Shown here: one piece after another, positions 53,182 through 62,839 of the stretch
How positions within the stretch are numbered: the stretch's first letter is position 1
How the letters are laid out: each line of letters starts with the position of its first letter
Position numbers and translations under genes: made by a program
Assembly (NCBI RefSeq): GCF_011074955.1
Contig: NZ_WUQJ01000012.1
Span: 1-64,000, forward strand
DNA: 64,000 nt
Direction: 5' to 3'
Origin: Marinobacter caseinilyticus
Lineage (GTDB): Bacteria > Pseudomonadota > Gammaproteobacteria > Pseudomonadales > Oleiphilaceae
The notes under the pieces: generated by a model
What the model was told of the DNA's origin: nothing
Databases searched by the model: none
The model's input: the letters and a program-made list of their open reading frames with translations, nothing else

Positions 53182-54255
53182 TCAGTCTCGGGTGGCGTGG
53201 TCTGCCAGACCATGACGCTGAAGCGCCCACAGAACGTGCTCTCGGACCAATGCTGACGGGTGTTGGGCTCGCTGTTTCAGGGCCTCAATCACCGGTATGG
53301 TTGAGGGCGCATTGCCCAGGCCGACCGCCAGGTTTCGAAGCCAGCCTTCGTAACCGGTGCGGCGAATCGCAGACCCCTCCGTGTTTTTGAGAAACTCCTC
53401 CTCACTCCACAGGAACAGAGTCGCAAGCTCGGAATTATCCAGTTGATGACGAGGCTGGAAATCGTCCTCCGTCGTGGGCTTGCTAAAGCGGTTCCAGGGA
53501 CAGACCAACTGACAGTCATCGCAGCCAAACACCCGGTTACCCATCAGCGATCGCAGTTCCTCCGGAATGCTGCCTTTCAATTCGATGGTCAGGTAACTGA
53601 TGCAACGTCGTGCATCGAGGGTATAGGGAGATGGAAAGGCATTGGTGGGGCACACGTCGAGACAGGCAGAGCAGCGCCCGCAATGCTCCGCTTCATAGGG
53701 CTCATCCACCGGTAAGGGGGCATTGGTGAATATTTCACCGAGGAAGAAGAACGACCCCGCTTTTCGGTTCAGCAGCATAGTGTTCTTGCCGATCCATCCC
53801 AGGCCCGCGCGCTGGGCAAGGGCGCGTTCCAAAACCGGCGCACTGTCAACAAAGGCGCGGTAGTCAAAGCCTGACACCGCTTCATCGATCCGCTTGGCCA
53901 GGGTGGCCAGGCGCTTGCGAATGAGTTTGTGGTAGTCCCGTCCAAGGGTGTACCGGGCAATGTACGCTTTTTCAGGGTTTGCAAGCGTGTCGGATGGGCT
54001 GTCGGGTGCGGCTAGATAATCCATCCGTACCGAAATGACTCTCAGGGTGCCGGGTACCAGCGATGTGGGGGTATAGCGTTTGTCGCCATGATCCGCCATG
54101 TAGGCCATTTCCCCGTGCATTTCCTCGGTGAGCCAGCGCTGAAGTCTGTCGGCGTGCACTCCGGTATCGGGCAGGGTAATGCCCAGCTCATTGAAGCCCA
54201 GTTCCCGGGCCCAGCCTCGTATGTCGTCGGTAAGTCTGTTGAGCGTTGGTGCCAT
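53182..54255 (-). CDS. queG: epoxyqueuosine reductase
   Basis: Performs the last step of queuosine biosynthesis in tRNA, reducing epoxyqueuosine. The 357-residue cobalamin and Fe-S enzyme has its two 4Fe-4S motifs visible as CGRCSACLDVCPTNAF and CDDCQLVCPWNRF, and the family segment LEFNELGIT near the N-terminus reads LGFNELGITLPDT. A HEAT-like C-terminal tail (VIEALKQRAQHPSALVREHVLWAL) is present. It is divergent from nnr. Confidence 0.94.
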   Translation of the reverse strand: MAPTLNRLTDDIRGWARELGFNELGITLPDTGVHADRLQRWLTEEMHGEMAYMADHGDKRYTPTSLVPGTLRVISVRMDYLAAPDSPSDTLANPEKAYIARYTLGRDYHKLIRKRLATLAKRIDEAVSGFDYRAFVDSAPVLERALAQRAGLGWIGKNTMLLNRKAGSFFFLGEIFTNAPLPVDEPYEAEHCGRCSACLDVCPTNAFPSPYTLDARRCISYLTIELKGSIPEELRSLMGNRVFGCDDCQLVCPWNRFSKPTTEDDFQPRHQLDNSELATLFLWSEEEFLKNTEGSAIRRTGYEGWLRNLAVGLGNAPSTIPVIEALKQRAQHPSALVREHVLWALQRHGLADHATRD

Positions 54256-54375
54256 AAAAATTGACTTTACAAAATTCTCATTGATTAAGTTATGACCTTT
54301 TTCCCTGTTTTGCTATGCTTTACAGGTATCTGGCCATAACACTTAAACTGATTTCTGTACCGGGGCCGACTTTTT

Positions 54376-55932
54376 ATGCCGCTGTTCAGCGCTACCAGCT
54401 TAACAGACTCACTTTACTCTGCCGATTCGGTGCGGGCGATTGATCGCTATGTGATTGATAAGTTGGGAATCCCTGGGTTTGACCTGATGCAGCGAGCGGC
54501 CAGTGCCGCCTTTCGGCAATTGGTCAAACGGTGGCCCGGACATCAGCGGTTGCTGGTTCTGTGCGGTGGTGGTAACAACGGCGGTGATGGCTACCTGGTT
54601 GCTGCGAACGCGAAGCGTCATGGGCTTGACGTTGCCTGTGTTGCCTTATCATCACCCGATAAATTAACGGGTGACGCCGCCACTGCCTACAGGAAGGCGT
54701 TGACCGATGGGGTGCGGGTCTCGGAATGGATAAGCTTGCCACAGGATGAACAGGGCGCGTTGTTCGAGAACGCCTCCCTGCTGGTGGATGCCATGCTGGG
54801 GACCGGGGTAACGGGCGCGCCCAGGGAGCCTTATGCCACCGCTATTAGCGGCTGTAATCATTCTGGTCTGCCGACCATTGCCATCGACGTTCCGTCCGGA
54901 CTGGACGCGACCACGGGCGCGGCTGCGGGCGATGTGGTCAGGGCGGCATTGACGGTTACCTTTATCGCCCGGAAAGCCGGGCTATACACTGGGCAGGGAC
55001 CGGAGTTTTGCGGTCGTATTGAATTTGAGAGCCTTGGGGTGGCGGCCGCCGATACCGATCGGAGCGGTGAATCCCCCATTGCCGGGAAGTTTGACTGGCA
55101 GGATTTGAGTGCTGCTGTGCCGAGACGGCCGGTAACCGCCCACAAGGGGCGTTTTGGCAAGTTGTTGATTGTCGCCGGTGACCGTGGTTTTGGTGGTGCC
55201 GGGTTGCTGGCCGCCGAAGCCGCCGCGCGAACGGGTGTTGGCCTGGTATCCCTGGCGACACGGCCTGAACATGTGGGGCCCGCGCTGGCTCGGTGCCCGT
55301 CAGTTATGGTGCACGGTGTGACGCACAGCTCGGAGCTGACACCGCTGATCGATGCGGCCGACACTCTGGTCTGTGGCCCGGGTATTGGACGGGGTGCCTG
55401 GGGGCAGCAAATGCTACAGCGGGTTGTTACCGAGACCAAGCGCCTGGTGCTGGATGCCGATGCACTGAACCTGATGTCCTTGCGGGTTCCGGTCAAATCG
55501 GACAACCATATTTTAACGCCGCACCCCGGCGAGGCGGCGCGGTTGCTGGGTGTGACGGTGGCAGACATTGAAGCTGACCGGATGACGTCAGCACAGGAAG
55601 TTCAGCGGTTATTCGGAGGTACGGTGTTGTTGAAGGGCGCCGGAACCGTCATAGCAGCCAGCGGCCAGCGGCCAATGGTTTTAGCGGGGAGCAATCCCGG
55701 GATGGCGACGGGCGGCATGGGTGATGTTCTTTCTGGCATGATCGGCGCACTGTTGGCTCAGGGAATGGCGCCCGCAATGGCTGCCAGCATGGCGGCGGCG
55801 CTGCATTTGTCGGCCGCTGACAGGGCCTCGCTCAGCAAGGGCTTTATGGGCTTGCTGCCAACCGATGTGATTGACTGCGTGCCCGCTATCTTGGGGCAGG
55901 CGGAAGGGCTTGTGCCGGGAGGGGCGATCTAA
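54376..55932 (+). CDS. nnr: bifunctional NAD(P)HX epimerase / dehydratase
   Basis: A 518-residue fused repair enzyme for hydrated NADH and NADPH. The N-terminal epimerase half (YjeF_N, about 1-215) has LCGGGNNGGDGYLVA and VDAMLGTGVTG; the C-terminal ADP-dependent dehydratase half (about 220-518) has LTPHPGEAARLLG, LLKGAGTVIA and NPGMATGGMGDVLSG. The TAA stop is followed directly by the tsaE ATG, so the two genes are coupled. Confidence 0.94.
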   Translation: MPLFSATSLTDSLYSADSVRAIDRYVIDKLGIPGFDLMQRAASAAFRQLVKRWPGHQRLLVLCGGGNNGGDGYLVAANAKRHGLDVACVALSSPDKLTGDAATAYRKALTDGVRVSEWISLPQDEQGALFENASLLVDAMLGTGVTGAPREPYATAISGCNHSGLPTIAIDVPSGLDATTGAAAGDVVRAALTVTFIARKAGLYTGQGPEFCGRIEFESLGVAAADTDRSGESPIAGKFDWQDLSAAVPRRPVTAHKGRFGKLLIVAGDRGFGGAGLLAAEAAARTGVGLVSLATRPEHVGPALARCPSVMVHGVTHSSELTPLIDAADTLVCGPGIGRGAWGQQMLQRVVTETKRLVLDADALNLMSLRVPVKSDNHILTPHPGEAARLLGVTVADIEADRMTSAQEVQRLFGGTVLLKGAGTVIAASGQRPMVLAGSNPGMATGGMGDVLSGMIGALLAQGMAPAMAASMAAALHLSAADRASLSKGFMGLLPTDVIDCVPAILGQAEGLVPGGAI

Positions 55933-56442
55933 ATGGTGACCGAACCAAGCGCCGACCGGAGCATTTTTTTGGCGGATGAGACCGCAACGGAGCAACTCGG
56001 GGCCGAACTGGCAGGGGCCATCCAGGCCAGCAAAAACGGACTGACCGTGTTTTTGCAGGGCAATCTTGGAATGGGAAAGACAACGCTGAGTCGGGGGCTG
56101 ATTCGTGGACTTGGTCACCACGGCGCGGTAAAGAGCCCGACCTATACACTGGTCGAGCCGTATGAACATCTTGAGCCCATGACCTACCATTTTGACTTGT
56201 ACCGGTTAGGGGATCCCGAAGAACTGGAGTACATGGGGATCCGGGATTACTTTCAAGGCAACAATGTCTGCCTGATTGAATGGGCTGAGCGCGGGCATGG
56301 CGTTTTGCCGGAAGCGGATGTGGTGATTGAGTTGACGGCTCAGCGCCAGGGGAGAGCCGTCAGTGTGAGCGCGCGGACTGATCGTGGCCGTACCCTGATT
56401 GATACATTGCCTTTAAACGTCGCGGCGCGTGCCGCTGACTGA
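55933..56442 (+). CDS. tsaE: tRNA t6A synthesis ATPase
   Basis: An essential small ATPase that works with TsaB and TsaD to make the t6A modification of tRNA. The 169-residue protein has the Walker A motif GNLGMGKTTLSRGL (Lys49), KSPTYTLVEPYE and HFDLYRLGDPEELE, and CLIEWAERG. It is about the family length with a slightly long N-terminus, and lies within a co-directional run nnr-tsaE-ami-mutL-miaA-hfq. Confidence 0.94.
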   Translation: MVTEPSADRSIFLADETATEQLGAELAGAIQASKNGLTVFLQGNLGMGKTTLSRGLIRGLGHHGAVKSPTYTLVEPYEHLEPMTYHFDLYRLGDPEELEYMGIRDYFQGNNVCLIEWAERGHGVLPEADVVIELTAQRQGRAVSVSARTDRGRTLIDTLPLNVAARAAD

Positions 56443-56460
56443 TCAAGAGTGGGTTGCAAA

Positions 56461-57825
56461 ATGTTAGGGATGAAAAGTTATTTTACAAAGGGTTGGCTGC
56501 GGGTCTGGGTGCTCGCCTGGTTAGTCGTTGCAGTGTCGGCCGGACATGCGGCGACGACGGTCGAGGGCGCACGGATCTGGCCGGCGCCGGATCATACCCG
56601 TGTGGTATTTGATATCGGGGCGGGGGTTGAACATTCCATTTTTGCACTGGAAAAGCCGGCGCGTCTGGTTATCGATATCAAGAATGTGAAGCTTGGCGCG
56701 GATCTGTCACGGCTGGAACTGGGGGGCAGCCCTATCAAGCGCATCCGCAGTGCACCACGAAATGGCAGGGACCTCCGGGTGGTACTCGACCTGGATAATG
56801 CCATCAAGCCGCGCAGTTTTCAGTTGGAACCAAATCAGCAGTACGGTCACCGCCTGGTCGTTGATTTGATTCAGGAGAACCAAAAGGCCCTGCCCACAAA
56901 AGACGAGCCGGTTTTACAGGACAACGCGGGAAGCCGTCGCGATATCATTGTGGTAATCGACGCCGGTCATGGTGGCGAGGATCCTGGTGCAATCGGGCCC
57001 CAAGGCACTCGAGAAAAAGATATTGTACTGAGCATGGCCAAGACGCTGGAGTCATTGATTAACAGTCAGCCAGGCTACAAGGCCAAGCTCACGCGCAATG
57101 GCGACTACTACATTGATCTGCGCAGCCGGACAGTATTGGCCCGTAAGTACAATGCAGACCTGTTTGTTTCGGTCCATGCGGACGCGTTTCGCACGCCACA
57201 GCCACGCGGGGCATCGGTTTTTGCTCTGTCTCAGCGCGGTGCCACCAGCGAAACCGCTCGGTGGCTGGCTCGCAGTGAGAACCGGTCTGACCTGATAGGC
57301 GGAGTGGGTGGCGTTTCGCTCGGCGACAAAAACGATGTCCTGGCCGGTGTTCTGCTGGACCTCTCCATGACCGCCAGTATCAACGCCAGCATCGGCGTGG
57401 GCGACTATGTGTTGAAGCAGTTGGGTGGTGTTACCAAGTTACACAAGCCGGGTGTCGAACAGGCTGCCTTTGCGGTGCTTAAATCCCCCGATATCCCGTC
57501 GATCCTGGTAGAAGCGGGTTTTATTTCCAACCCCCGGGAAGAGCGCAACCTGAAAAGCTCAGCGTATCAGCGCCGCATCTCGCAGGCGGTATTCGGTGGC
57601 ATAGACTCCTACTTCAACAGCACCCCTCCGCCCGGCACCTTGCTCGCTTACAATAAACGACAGGCGCAAAATCTGGCCGGTGGACAGTACCGAATCCAGC
57701 GTGGCGACACGCTTTCGGCGGTTGCGCGCCGTAACCAGACCACGGTCAACGAATTGATGCGCCACAATGGCCTCAGTAATGATCGGGTGCTGGTCGGTCA
57801 GACTATCGAGATTCCCGCCTCCTGA
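56461..57825 (+). CDS. N-acetylmuramoyl-L-alanine amidase (AmiB/AmiC type) with AMIN and LysM
   Basis: A 454-residue periplasmic cell-wall amidase that splits septal peptidoglycan. It has a signal peptide (cleavage near GHAA), an AMIN domain (about 30-140), a zinc-dependent Amidase_3 domain (VIDAGHGGEDPGAIG, VSVHADAF, VEAGFISNPREE) and a C-terminal LysM repeat (YRIQRGDTLSAVARRNQTTVNEL). In relatives the amidase is activated by an EnvC/NlpD protein. An upstream GTG at 56449 and an ATG at 56470 are alternative starts. Confidence 0.92.
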   Translation: MLGMKSYFTKGWLRVWVLAWLVVAVSAGHAATTVEGARIWPAPDHTRVVFDIGAGVEHSIFALEKPARLVIDIKNVKLGADLSRLELGGSPIKRIRSAPRNGRDLRVVLDLDNAIKPRSFQLEPNQQYGHRLVVDLIQENQKALPTKDEPVLQDNAGSRRDIIVVIDAGHGGEDPGAIGPQGTREKDIVLSMAKTLESLINSQPGYKAKLTRNGDYYIDLRSRTVLARKYNADLFVSVHADAFRTPQPRGASVFALSQRGATSETARWLARSENRSDLIGGVGGVSLGDKNDVLAGVLLDLSMTASINASIGVGDYVLKQLGGVTKLHKPGVEQAAFAVLKSPDIPSILVEAGFISNPREERNLKSSAYQRRISQAVFGGIDSYFNSTPPPGTLLAYNKRQAQNLAGGQYRIQRGDTLSAVARRNQTTVNELMRHNGLSNDRVLVGQTIEIPAS

Positions 57826-57936
57826 CGGTGGATAATCACCAGGTCTCAGGCACTCAGCGGATGAGTGCCGTCGTTGTATTCTGATATGATGCGGGCTTCT
57901 GTATCCACGTTCCAACAGTGAGGCCCCGCACCCACC

Positions 57937-59856
57937 ATGCCGTCGATTAAACTCCTGTCCCCACGCCTGGCAAACCAGATCGCCGCGGGTGAAGTGGTCG
58001 AACGCCCGGCCTCCGTCGTGAAAGAGCTGGTTGAGAATGCCCTGGACGCAGGGGCGCAGCGGGTTGATGTGGACATTGAGCAAGGTGGCGCCAAATTAAT
58101 ACGCGTCCGTGACGACGGGGGCGGCATCGACGAGGCCGACCTGCCGTTGGCGCTAAGCCGTCATGCGACCAGTAAAATTGCCGATCTGGATGACTTGGAA
58201 GCGGTCGCCTCGCTGGGTTTCAGGGGTGAGGCCTTAGCGAGTATCAGTTCAGTGTCGCGGCTGGCGCTCACGTCACGCACCGCCTCTCAAGAGGCAGCGT
58301 CGCGGGTTGAAGTGGAAGGTCGGGAGATGGATGCGCGCATTTCACCGGCGGCGCACCCGGTTGGAACCACGGTTGAAGTGCGCGATTTGTTCTTTAACAC
58401 ACCCGCCCGAAGGAAATTTTTGCGCACTGAAAAAACCGAACTCAATCATGTTGAAGAGTGTGTGCGACGGCAAGCGCTGAGCCGTTTCGATACCGGTTTT
58501 ACCTTGCGCCACAACCAAAAAGTTCTGCAAAGCTTGCGCCCGGCCAGTACGGCGCTGGATCGGGAGCGTCGCATTGGTTCCCTGTGCGGGCAGCAGTTTA
58601 TCGACAACACCGTGGTGATCGACGCTGAAGCGACGGGACTCAGGCTTTGGGGTTGGGTTGCACTGCCCACGTTCTCACGCAGTCAGGCTGACCTGCAGTA
58701 TTTTTTCGTCAATGGTCGTGTGATTCGTGACCGACTGGTGGCTCACGCGGTCCGGCAAGCCTATCGGGATGTGCTTTATAACAATCGCCATCCGGCGTTT
58801 GTGCTTTATCTGGAAGTGGATCCGGCCAGTGTGGATGTGAACGTCCACCCCACTAAGCACGAGGTGCGGTTCCGCGATGGCCGGTTGGTGCATGATTTTA
58901 TTTTCAGAACCTTGCACCGGGCGCTGGCGGAGGTAAAACCGGATGATCACTTTAGGGGCGCCCTGGCGCAGTCTGGCGACCGTGAGATTCAGCAGGGCAC
59001 GGCTGGGGCCTCAGGTGCTGGTGGGTACCCTGCGCCGGCCTCCTGGCAAGTACCGGGTTCGCTCGGCGGCCGTGCACCTCAAGACGGTTCGCCTCAAGAC
59101 CGTTCACCTCAAGACATAGGTGCTGGCCACAAAGACTGGCAGGCCAAGGACCAGATGGCGTTTTATCAGTCCCTGAATCAGGGTGGAGGTGTTACCTCAG
59201 ACGCCTCTGGCCAGGCCGGGATAAACGCCCAGGCCCCGACGATCCCTACGCCGCCCATGACCGATGGTGATGAACCACCGTTGGGGTACGCCATTGCCCA
59301 GCTGCATGGCATCTACATCATGGCCCAGAATCGCCAGGGGTTGGTCGTGGTCGATATGCATGCGGCTCATGAGCGTATTACCTATGAGCGGATGAAACGC
59401 GCACTCGATCAGCAGGATATAAAAAGCCAGCCCCTGTTGGTGCCAGTGTCGATGGCGGTGAGCCAGAAGGAAGCGGCGCTGGCCGAGACCCACGGCCAGG
59501 AATTGCAGCAGCTTGGGCTGTTGGTCGAGCGGATTGGGCCAGAAACGCTGGCCGTACGCCAGGTGCCGGCACTGTTGCGCGGTTCGGATACGGAACAACT
59601 GGTCAGGGATATTCTCGCCGACCTGATCGAGAACGGTCAGAGCGACCGGGTTGAGGCGGTGACTCATGAGTTGCTGGGCACTATGGCGTGCCACGGCTCG
59701 GTGAGAGCGAACCGTCAATTGACCATCCCGGAAATGAATGCACTGCTGCGTGACATGGAAGCCACGGAGCGCAGTGGTCAATGCAATCATGGTCGTCCGA
59801 CCTGGACTTTAATGACCTTGACCGAGCTGGATAAGCTCTTTCTCAGGGGGCGGTAG
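57937..59856 (+). CDS. mutL: DNA mismatch repair protein
   Basis: A 639-residue mismatch repair matchmaker. The N-terminal GHKL ATPase (about 1-330) has [20 protein letters not shown] and [10 protein letters not shown]. The linker (about 335-440) contains a short PQD-type tandem repeat. The C-terminal dimerisation domain has [12 protein letters not shown] at 473-484, matching the endonuclease motif DQHA(x)2E(x)4E except for Met in place of Gln, plus ACHGSVRAN and CNHGRPTW. This points to the nicking-type MutL found in species without MutH. It is followed two bases later by miaA. Confidence 0.95.
   Translation: MPSIKLLSPRLANQIAAGEVVERPASVVKELVENALDAGAQRVDVDIEQGGAKLIRVRDDGGGIDEADLPLALSRHATSKIADLDDLEAVASLGFRGEALASISSVSRLALTSRTASQEAASRVEVEGREMDARISPAAHPVGTTVEVRDLFFNTPARRKFLRTEKTELNHVEECVRRQALSRFDTGFTLRHNQKVLQSLRPASTALDRERRIGSLCGQQFIDNTVVIDAEATGLRLWGWVALPTFSRSQADLQYFFVNGRVIRDRLVAHAVRQAYRDVLYNNRHPAFVLYLEVDPASVDVNVHPTKHEVRFRDGRLVHDFIFRTLHRALAEVKPDDHFRGALAQSGDREIQQGTAGASGAGGYPAPASWQVPGSLGGRAPQDGSPQDRSPQDIGAGHKDWQAKDQMAFYQSLNQGGGVTSDASGQAGINAQAPTIPTPPMTDGDEPPLGYAIAQLHGIYIMAQNRQGLVVVDMHAAHERITYERMKRALDQQDIKSQPLLVPVSMAVSQKEAALAETHGQELQQLGLLVERIGPETLAVRQVPALLRGSDTEQLVRDILADLIENGQSDRVEAVTHELLGTMACHGSVRANRQLTIPEMNALLRDMEATERSGQCNHGRPTWTLMTLTELDKLFLRGR
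59077..59120 (+). repeat. 15-bp tandem repeat inside the mutL linker
   Basis: Three consecutive 14- to 15-base units, each opening CCTCAAGAC, begin at 59077, 59092 and 59107 and encode [15 protein letters not shown] in frame. It sits in the disordered linker, so copy-number change would alter linker length without frameshifting. Confidence 0.85.
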
Positions 59857-59858
59857 AT

Positions 59859-60884
59859 ATGGTTACGGCGGATGACAAGCCCTTGCTGCCGCCAGCCATA
59901 TTTTTGATGGGACCGACGGCATCAGGGAAAACCGACCTGGCAATCAAGCTGACGGAGCGGTTGCCCTGCGACATTATCAGCGTCGACTCGGCGATGATAT
60001 ACCGAGGCATGGATATCGGCACCGCCAAGCCCTCCGCGCAAGAACTGGCGGCGGCGCCCCATCGACTGATCGACATCTGCGACCCGGCCGAAACCTACTC
60101 GGCTGCAGATTTTTGTCGTGATGCTCGTCGTGAAATGGCGGCCATTACCGCAAATGGTCGAGTGCCCCTGCTGGTGGGCGGCACCATGATGTATTTCAAG
60201 GCGTTGCTGAGCGGGTTGTCGGACTTGCCGGCGGCGAACCCTGACGTGCGGGCAGAACTTGAGAAAAAAGCTGCGGAGCACGGTTGGTCGGACCTGCACC
60301 GCGAACTGGCCGAATTGGATCCGGTGGCCGCTGACCGGATACACCCCAATAACCGGCAGCGCCTGCTTCGGGCGCTGGAAGTCATTCGTTTGACCGGGCG
60401 CCCAATTTCAGACATTTGGCGCGCTCAGGGGGCGTCATCCACTGATACTAAAGTTATCGATGATTACCCCTATTTCACCCAGTGGCAGGCAGACGAAACC
60501 GATTCCCTTCCGTATACTGTAACGCAGCTTGCTATTGCGCCTTCTGAACGGCACCAACTCCATGACCGTATTCGGCTTCGGTTTACCCAAATGCTGGGTC
60601 AGGGGTTTATTGATGAGGTTCAGGGGCTCATGGATCGCGGTGACCTGACGCCAGACATGCCATCCATGCGGTGCGTTGGTTATCGTCAGGTCTGGTCCTA
60701 TCTGGCTCGGGAAGTTGATGCGGATACCATGGAAGAAAAGGGTGTCGCGGCGACAAGGCAACTGGCCAAACGTCAGTTAACCTGGCTGCGTAAATGGCAA
60801 GATGTGAATTGGCTTACTACGGATTCCCATCAAAATGCGTCGTGCGCCTTGAAAATTATCGGTCTTCGCACCACATTGAACTGA
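59859..60884 (+). CDS. miaA: tRNA dimethylallyltransferase
   Basis: Adds the isopentenyl group to A37 of tRNAs reading UNN codons. The 341-residue protein has the P-loop [40 protein letters not shown] and [16 protein letters not shown]. It starts two bases after mutL and is followed by hfq, the standard order in gammaproteobacteria. The C-terminal part is about 20 residues longer than in E. coli. Confidence 0.95.
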   Translation: MVTADDKPLLPPAIFLMGPTASGKTDLAIKLTERLPCDIISVDSAMIYRGMDIGTAKPSAQELAAAPHRLIDICDPAETYSAADFCRDARREMAAITANGRVPLLVGGTMMYFKALLSGLSDLPAANPDVRAELEKKAAEHGWSDLHRELAELDPVAADRIHPNNRQRLLRALEVIRLTGRPISDIWRAQGASSTDTKVIDDYPYFTQWQADETDSLPYTVTQLAIAPSERHQLHDRIRLRFTQMLGQGFIDEVQGLMDRGDLTPDMPSMRCVGYRQVWSYLAREVDADTMEEKGVAATRQLAKRQLTWLRKWQDVNWLTTDSHQNASCALKIIGLRTTLN

Positions 60885-61022
60885 CAGGAATCTCAGTATT
60901 GAGTACCTGTTTCGCTTGGTTACAGGCTTTGCGTTGTTGCAACGAGCCGTCGTGTCGGTTGATGCCGGCTGCCCCTGAACCGTTAAAAATGACGATCTGC
61001 TTTTCATCACAGGAGAACACAC

Positions 61023-61274
61023 ATGTCAAAAGGGCATTCTCTACAAGACCCTTACCTCAATGCATTGCGCAAGGAGCGTATCCCGGTTTCAATTTTCTTG
61101 GTTAACGGAATCAAGCTTCAAGGCCAGGTCGAGTCGTTCGATCAGTTTGTGATCCTGTTAAAAAATACTGTAAGCCAGATGGTTTACAAACACGCCATTT
61201 CAACCGTAGTGCCTGCGCGCAACGTTCGCGTTCCTCAGCAGAACCCTACCGGTGAGGGTGAAGTCGAGGATTGA
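61023..61274 (+). CDS. hfq: RNA chaperone Hfq
   Basis: An 83-residue Sm-like hexamer that pairs small RNAs with mRNAs. The Sm1 and Sm2 parts ([34 protein letters not shown] and [10 protein letters not shown]) are complete, and the C-terminal tail is short, as in Pseudomonas. AGGAG lies before the ATG. It follows miaA by 138 bases, so it may have its own promoter. Confidence 0.97.
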   Translation: MSKGHSLQDPYLNALRKERIPVSIFLVNGIKLQGQVESFDQFVILLKNTVSQMVYKHAISTVVPARNVRVPQQNPTGEGEVED

Positions 61275-61316
61275 TCTGAGTTATCGTCGACGGTTCTGCA
61301 GTTTTGATGTAAAAAC

Positions 61317-61364
61317 ACCCGCGAACTCTGATGCCGGCCAGCCCGGCGATCAGGGTTCGCGGGT
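61317..61364. terminator. long hairpin between hfq and hflX
   Basis: ACCCGCGAAC pairs with GTTCGCGGGT, and the stem continues with CTGAT/ATCAG and GCCGG/CCGGC to a small loop, giving about 20 bp. Only ATTT follows on the plus strand, so it may attenuate rather than fully stop read-through into hflX. Confidence 0.55.
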
Positions 61365-61407
61365 ATTTGCATTGTGGCAAGTCCATTTTGTTTGGAGACT
61401 CGTTTAA

Positions 61408-62721
61408 TTGTTTGAGCGTCCTGATGTTGGTGAGCGGGCGGTATTGGTTCATATCGAATTTTCGTCCCAGGGTGAATCGGAAGATTTAGGGGAATTTCGT
61501 GAGCTGGTCACGTCGGCCGGTGTCGAACCAGTGGCCACCGTCACCGGAAGCCGAAATCAACCTAGCCCCCGATTTTTTGTCGGCGAAGGTAAACTGGATG
61601 AAGTCCAGGCTGCCGTTGTGGAGTCCGGTGCCGATGTTGTGCTGTTCAACCATGCGCTCAGTCCCAGCCAGGAACGCAACGTTGAGCGCGAACTGAAGTG
61701 TCGTGTCCTGGACCGCACTGGCGTGATACTGGATATTTTTGCGCAGCGGGCCCGGACCCATGAGGGTAAACTGCAGGTCGAGCTGGCCCAACTTGAGCAC
61801 ATGTCAACGCGCCTGATTCGAGGCTGGACCCACCTTGAACGCCAGAAAGGTGGTATTGGTCTCCGCGGTCCAGGTGAAACTCAGCTTGAGACTGACCGGC
61901 GCCTGTTGCGTGCACGAATCAAGTCAATCCACCGTCGTCTGGACAAGGTGCGGCGACAGCGTGACCAAGGTCGCCGTGCACGCCAGCGCGCTGACATTCC
62001 AACGGTGTCGCTGGTCGGTTATACCAACGCAGGCAAATCGACACTGTTCAATTACATCACCGCGGCGACGGTCTACACCGCGGATCAGTTATTCGCGACA
62101 TTGGATCCGACCCTGAGGCGTCTTGAGCTGCCGGATATCGGGCCGGTTGTTGTGGCCGATACAGTGGGCTTCATCCGTCACTTGCCCCACAAACTGGTGG
62201 AGGCGTTCAGGGCGACGCTGCAAGAAACCAAGCAAGCGTCATTATTGTTGCATGTGGTCGACTGCCACGATGATCGTCGTGATGAAAACATGGAACAAGT
62301 GGAGGATGTGCTGCTGGAAATCGGCGCGGACGAGGTGCCCGTATTACAGGTATTCAATAAAATTGACTTGCTGGACAACTTTGAACCCCGAGTAGAACGT
62401 AATGAACTCGGTGAGCCGGTCCGGGTCTGGGTATCGGCGGTTACAGGTGCTGGTATACCTGCATTGTTTGATGCGGTGGTTGAACGTTTGGCTGAAGACG
62501 TTATCCACCAATTTGTTTTACTTGGCCCTGGCGATGGCAAACTGAGGGCGTTGTTGCATCAGGCCGGGTCTGTCTTGGCAGAAGAGCAGCGGGAGAACGG
62601 CGATGCCGTTATTGAGGTCCGGCTCCAGAGCCGTGACTGGTTCCAGTTGCTGAGTCGCGCAGGAATCAAGCCCGATGCCATCCGATTGGACCAGGGAACA
62701 CGGCCCATTCAGGGAACTTAA
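61408..62721 (+). CDS. hflX: ribosome-associated GTPase HflX
   Basis: A 437-residue GTPase that splits or rescues ribosomes under stress. An N-terminal glycine-rich HflX domain (VGEGKLDEVQAAV, LSPSQERNVE, RGPGETQLETDRRLLRARI) precedes the G domain with GYTNAGKSTLFN (G1), DTVGFIRHLPHKLVEAF (G3) and NKIDLL (G4). The start is TTG, with GGAG upstream, giving the normal FERP opening. A C-terminal domain (about 375-437) completes the usual length. Confidence 0.94.
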   Translation: MFERPDVGERAVLVHIEFSSQGESEDLGEFRELVTSAGVEPVATVTGSRNQPSPRFFVGEGKLDEVQAAVVESGADVVLFNHALSPSQERNVERELKCRVLDRTGVILDIFAQRARTHEGKLQVELAQLEHMSTRLIRGWTHLERQKGGIGLRGPGETQLETDRRLLRARIKSIHRRLDKVRRQRDQGRRARQRADIPTVSLVGYTNAGKSTLFNYITAATVYTADQLFATLDPTLRRLELPDIGPVVVADTVGFIRHLPHKLVEAFRATLQETKQASLLLHVVDCHDDRRDENMEQVEDVLLEIGADEVPVLQVFNKIDLLDNFEPRVERNELGEPVRVWVSAVTGAGIPALFDAVVERLAEDVIHQFVLLGPGDGKLRALLHQAGSVLAEEQRENGDAVIEVRLQSRDWFQLLSRAGIKPDAIRLDQGTRPIQGT

Positions 62722-62839
62722 ACGATATTAGGCAGCCAAAGGCGCGGTTGAATTGGATTAAGGCACAGTCTGCTATTGCCGGGCGCGTCATAAATCCCTA
62801 GTATTTGCAGCCATTCGATAAGCAAGAACGGAGAGTACT

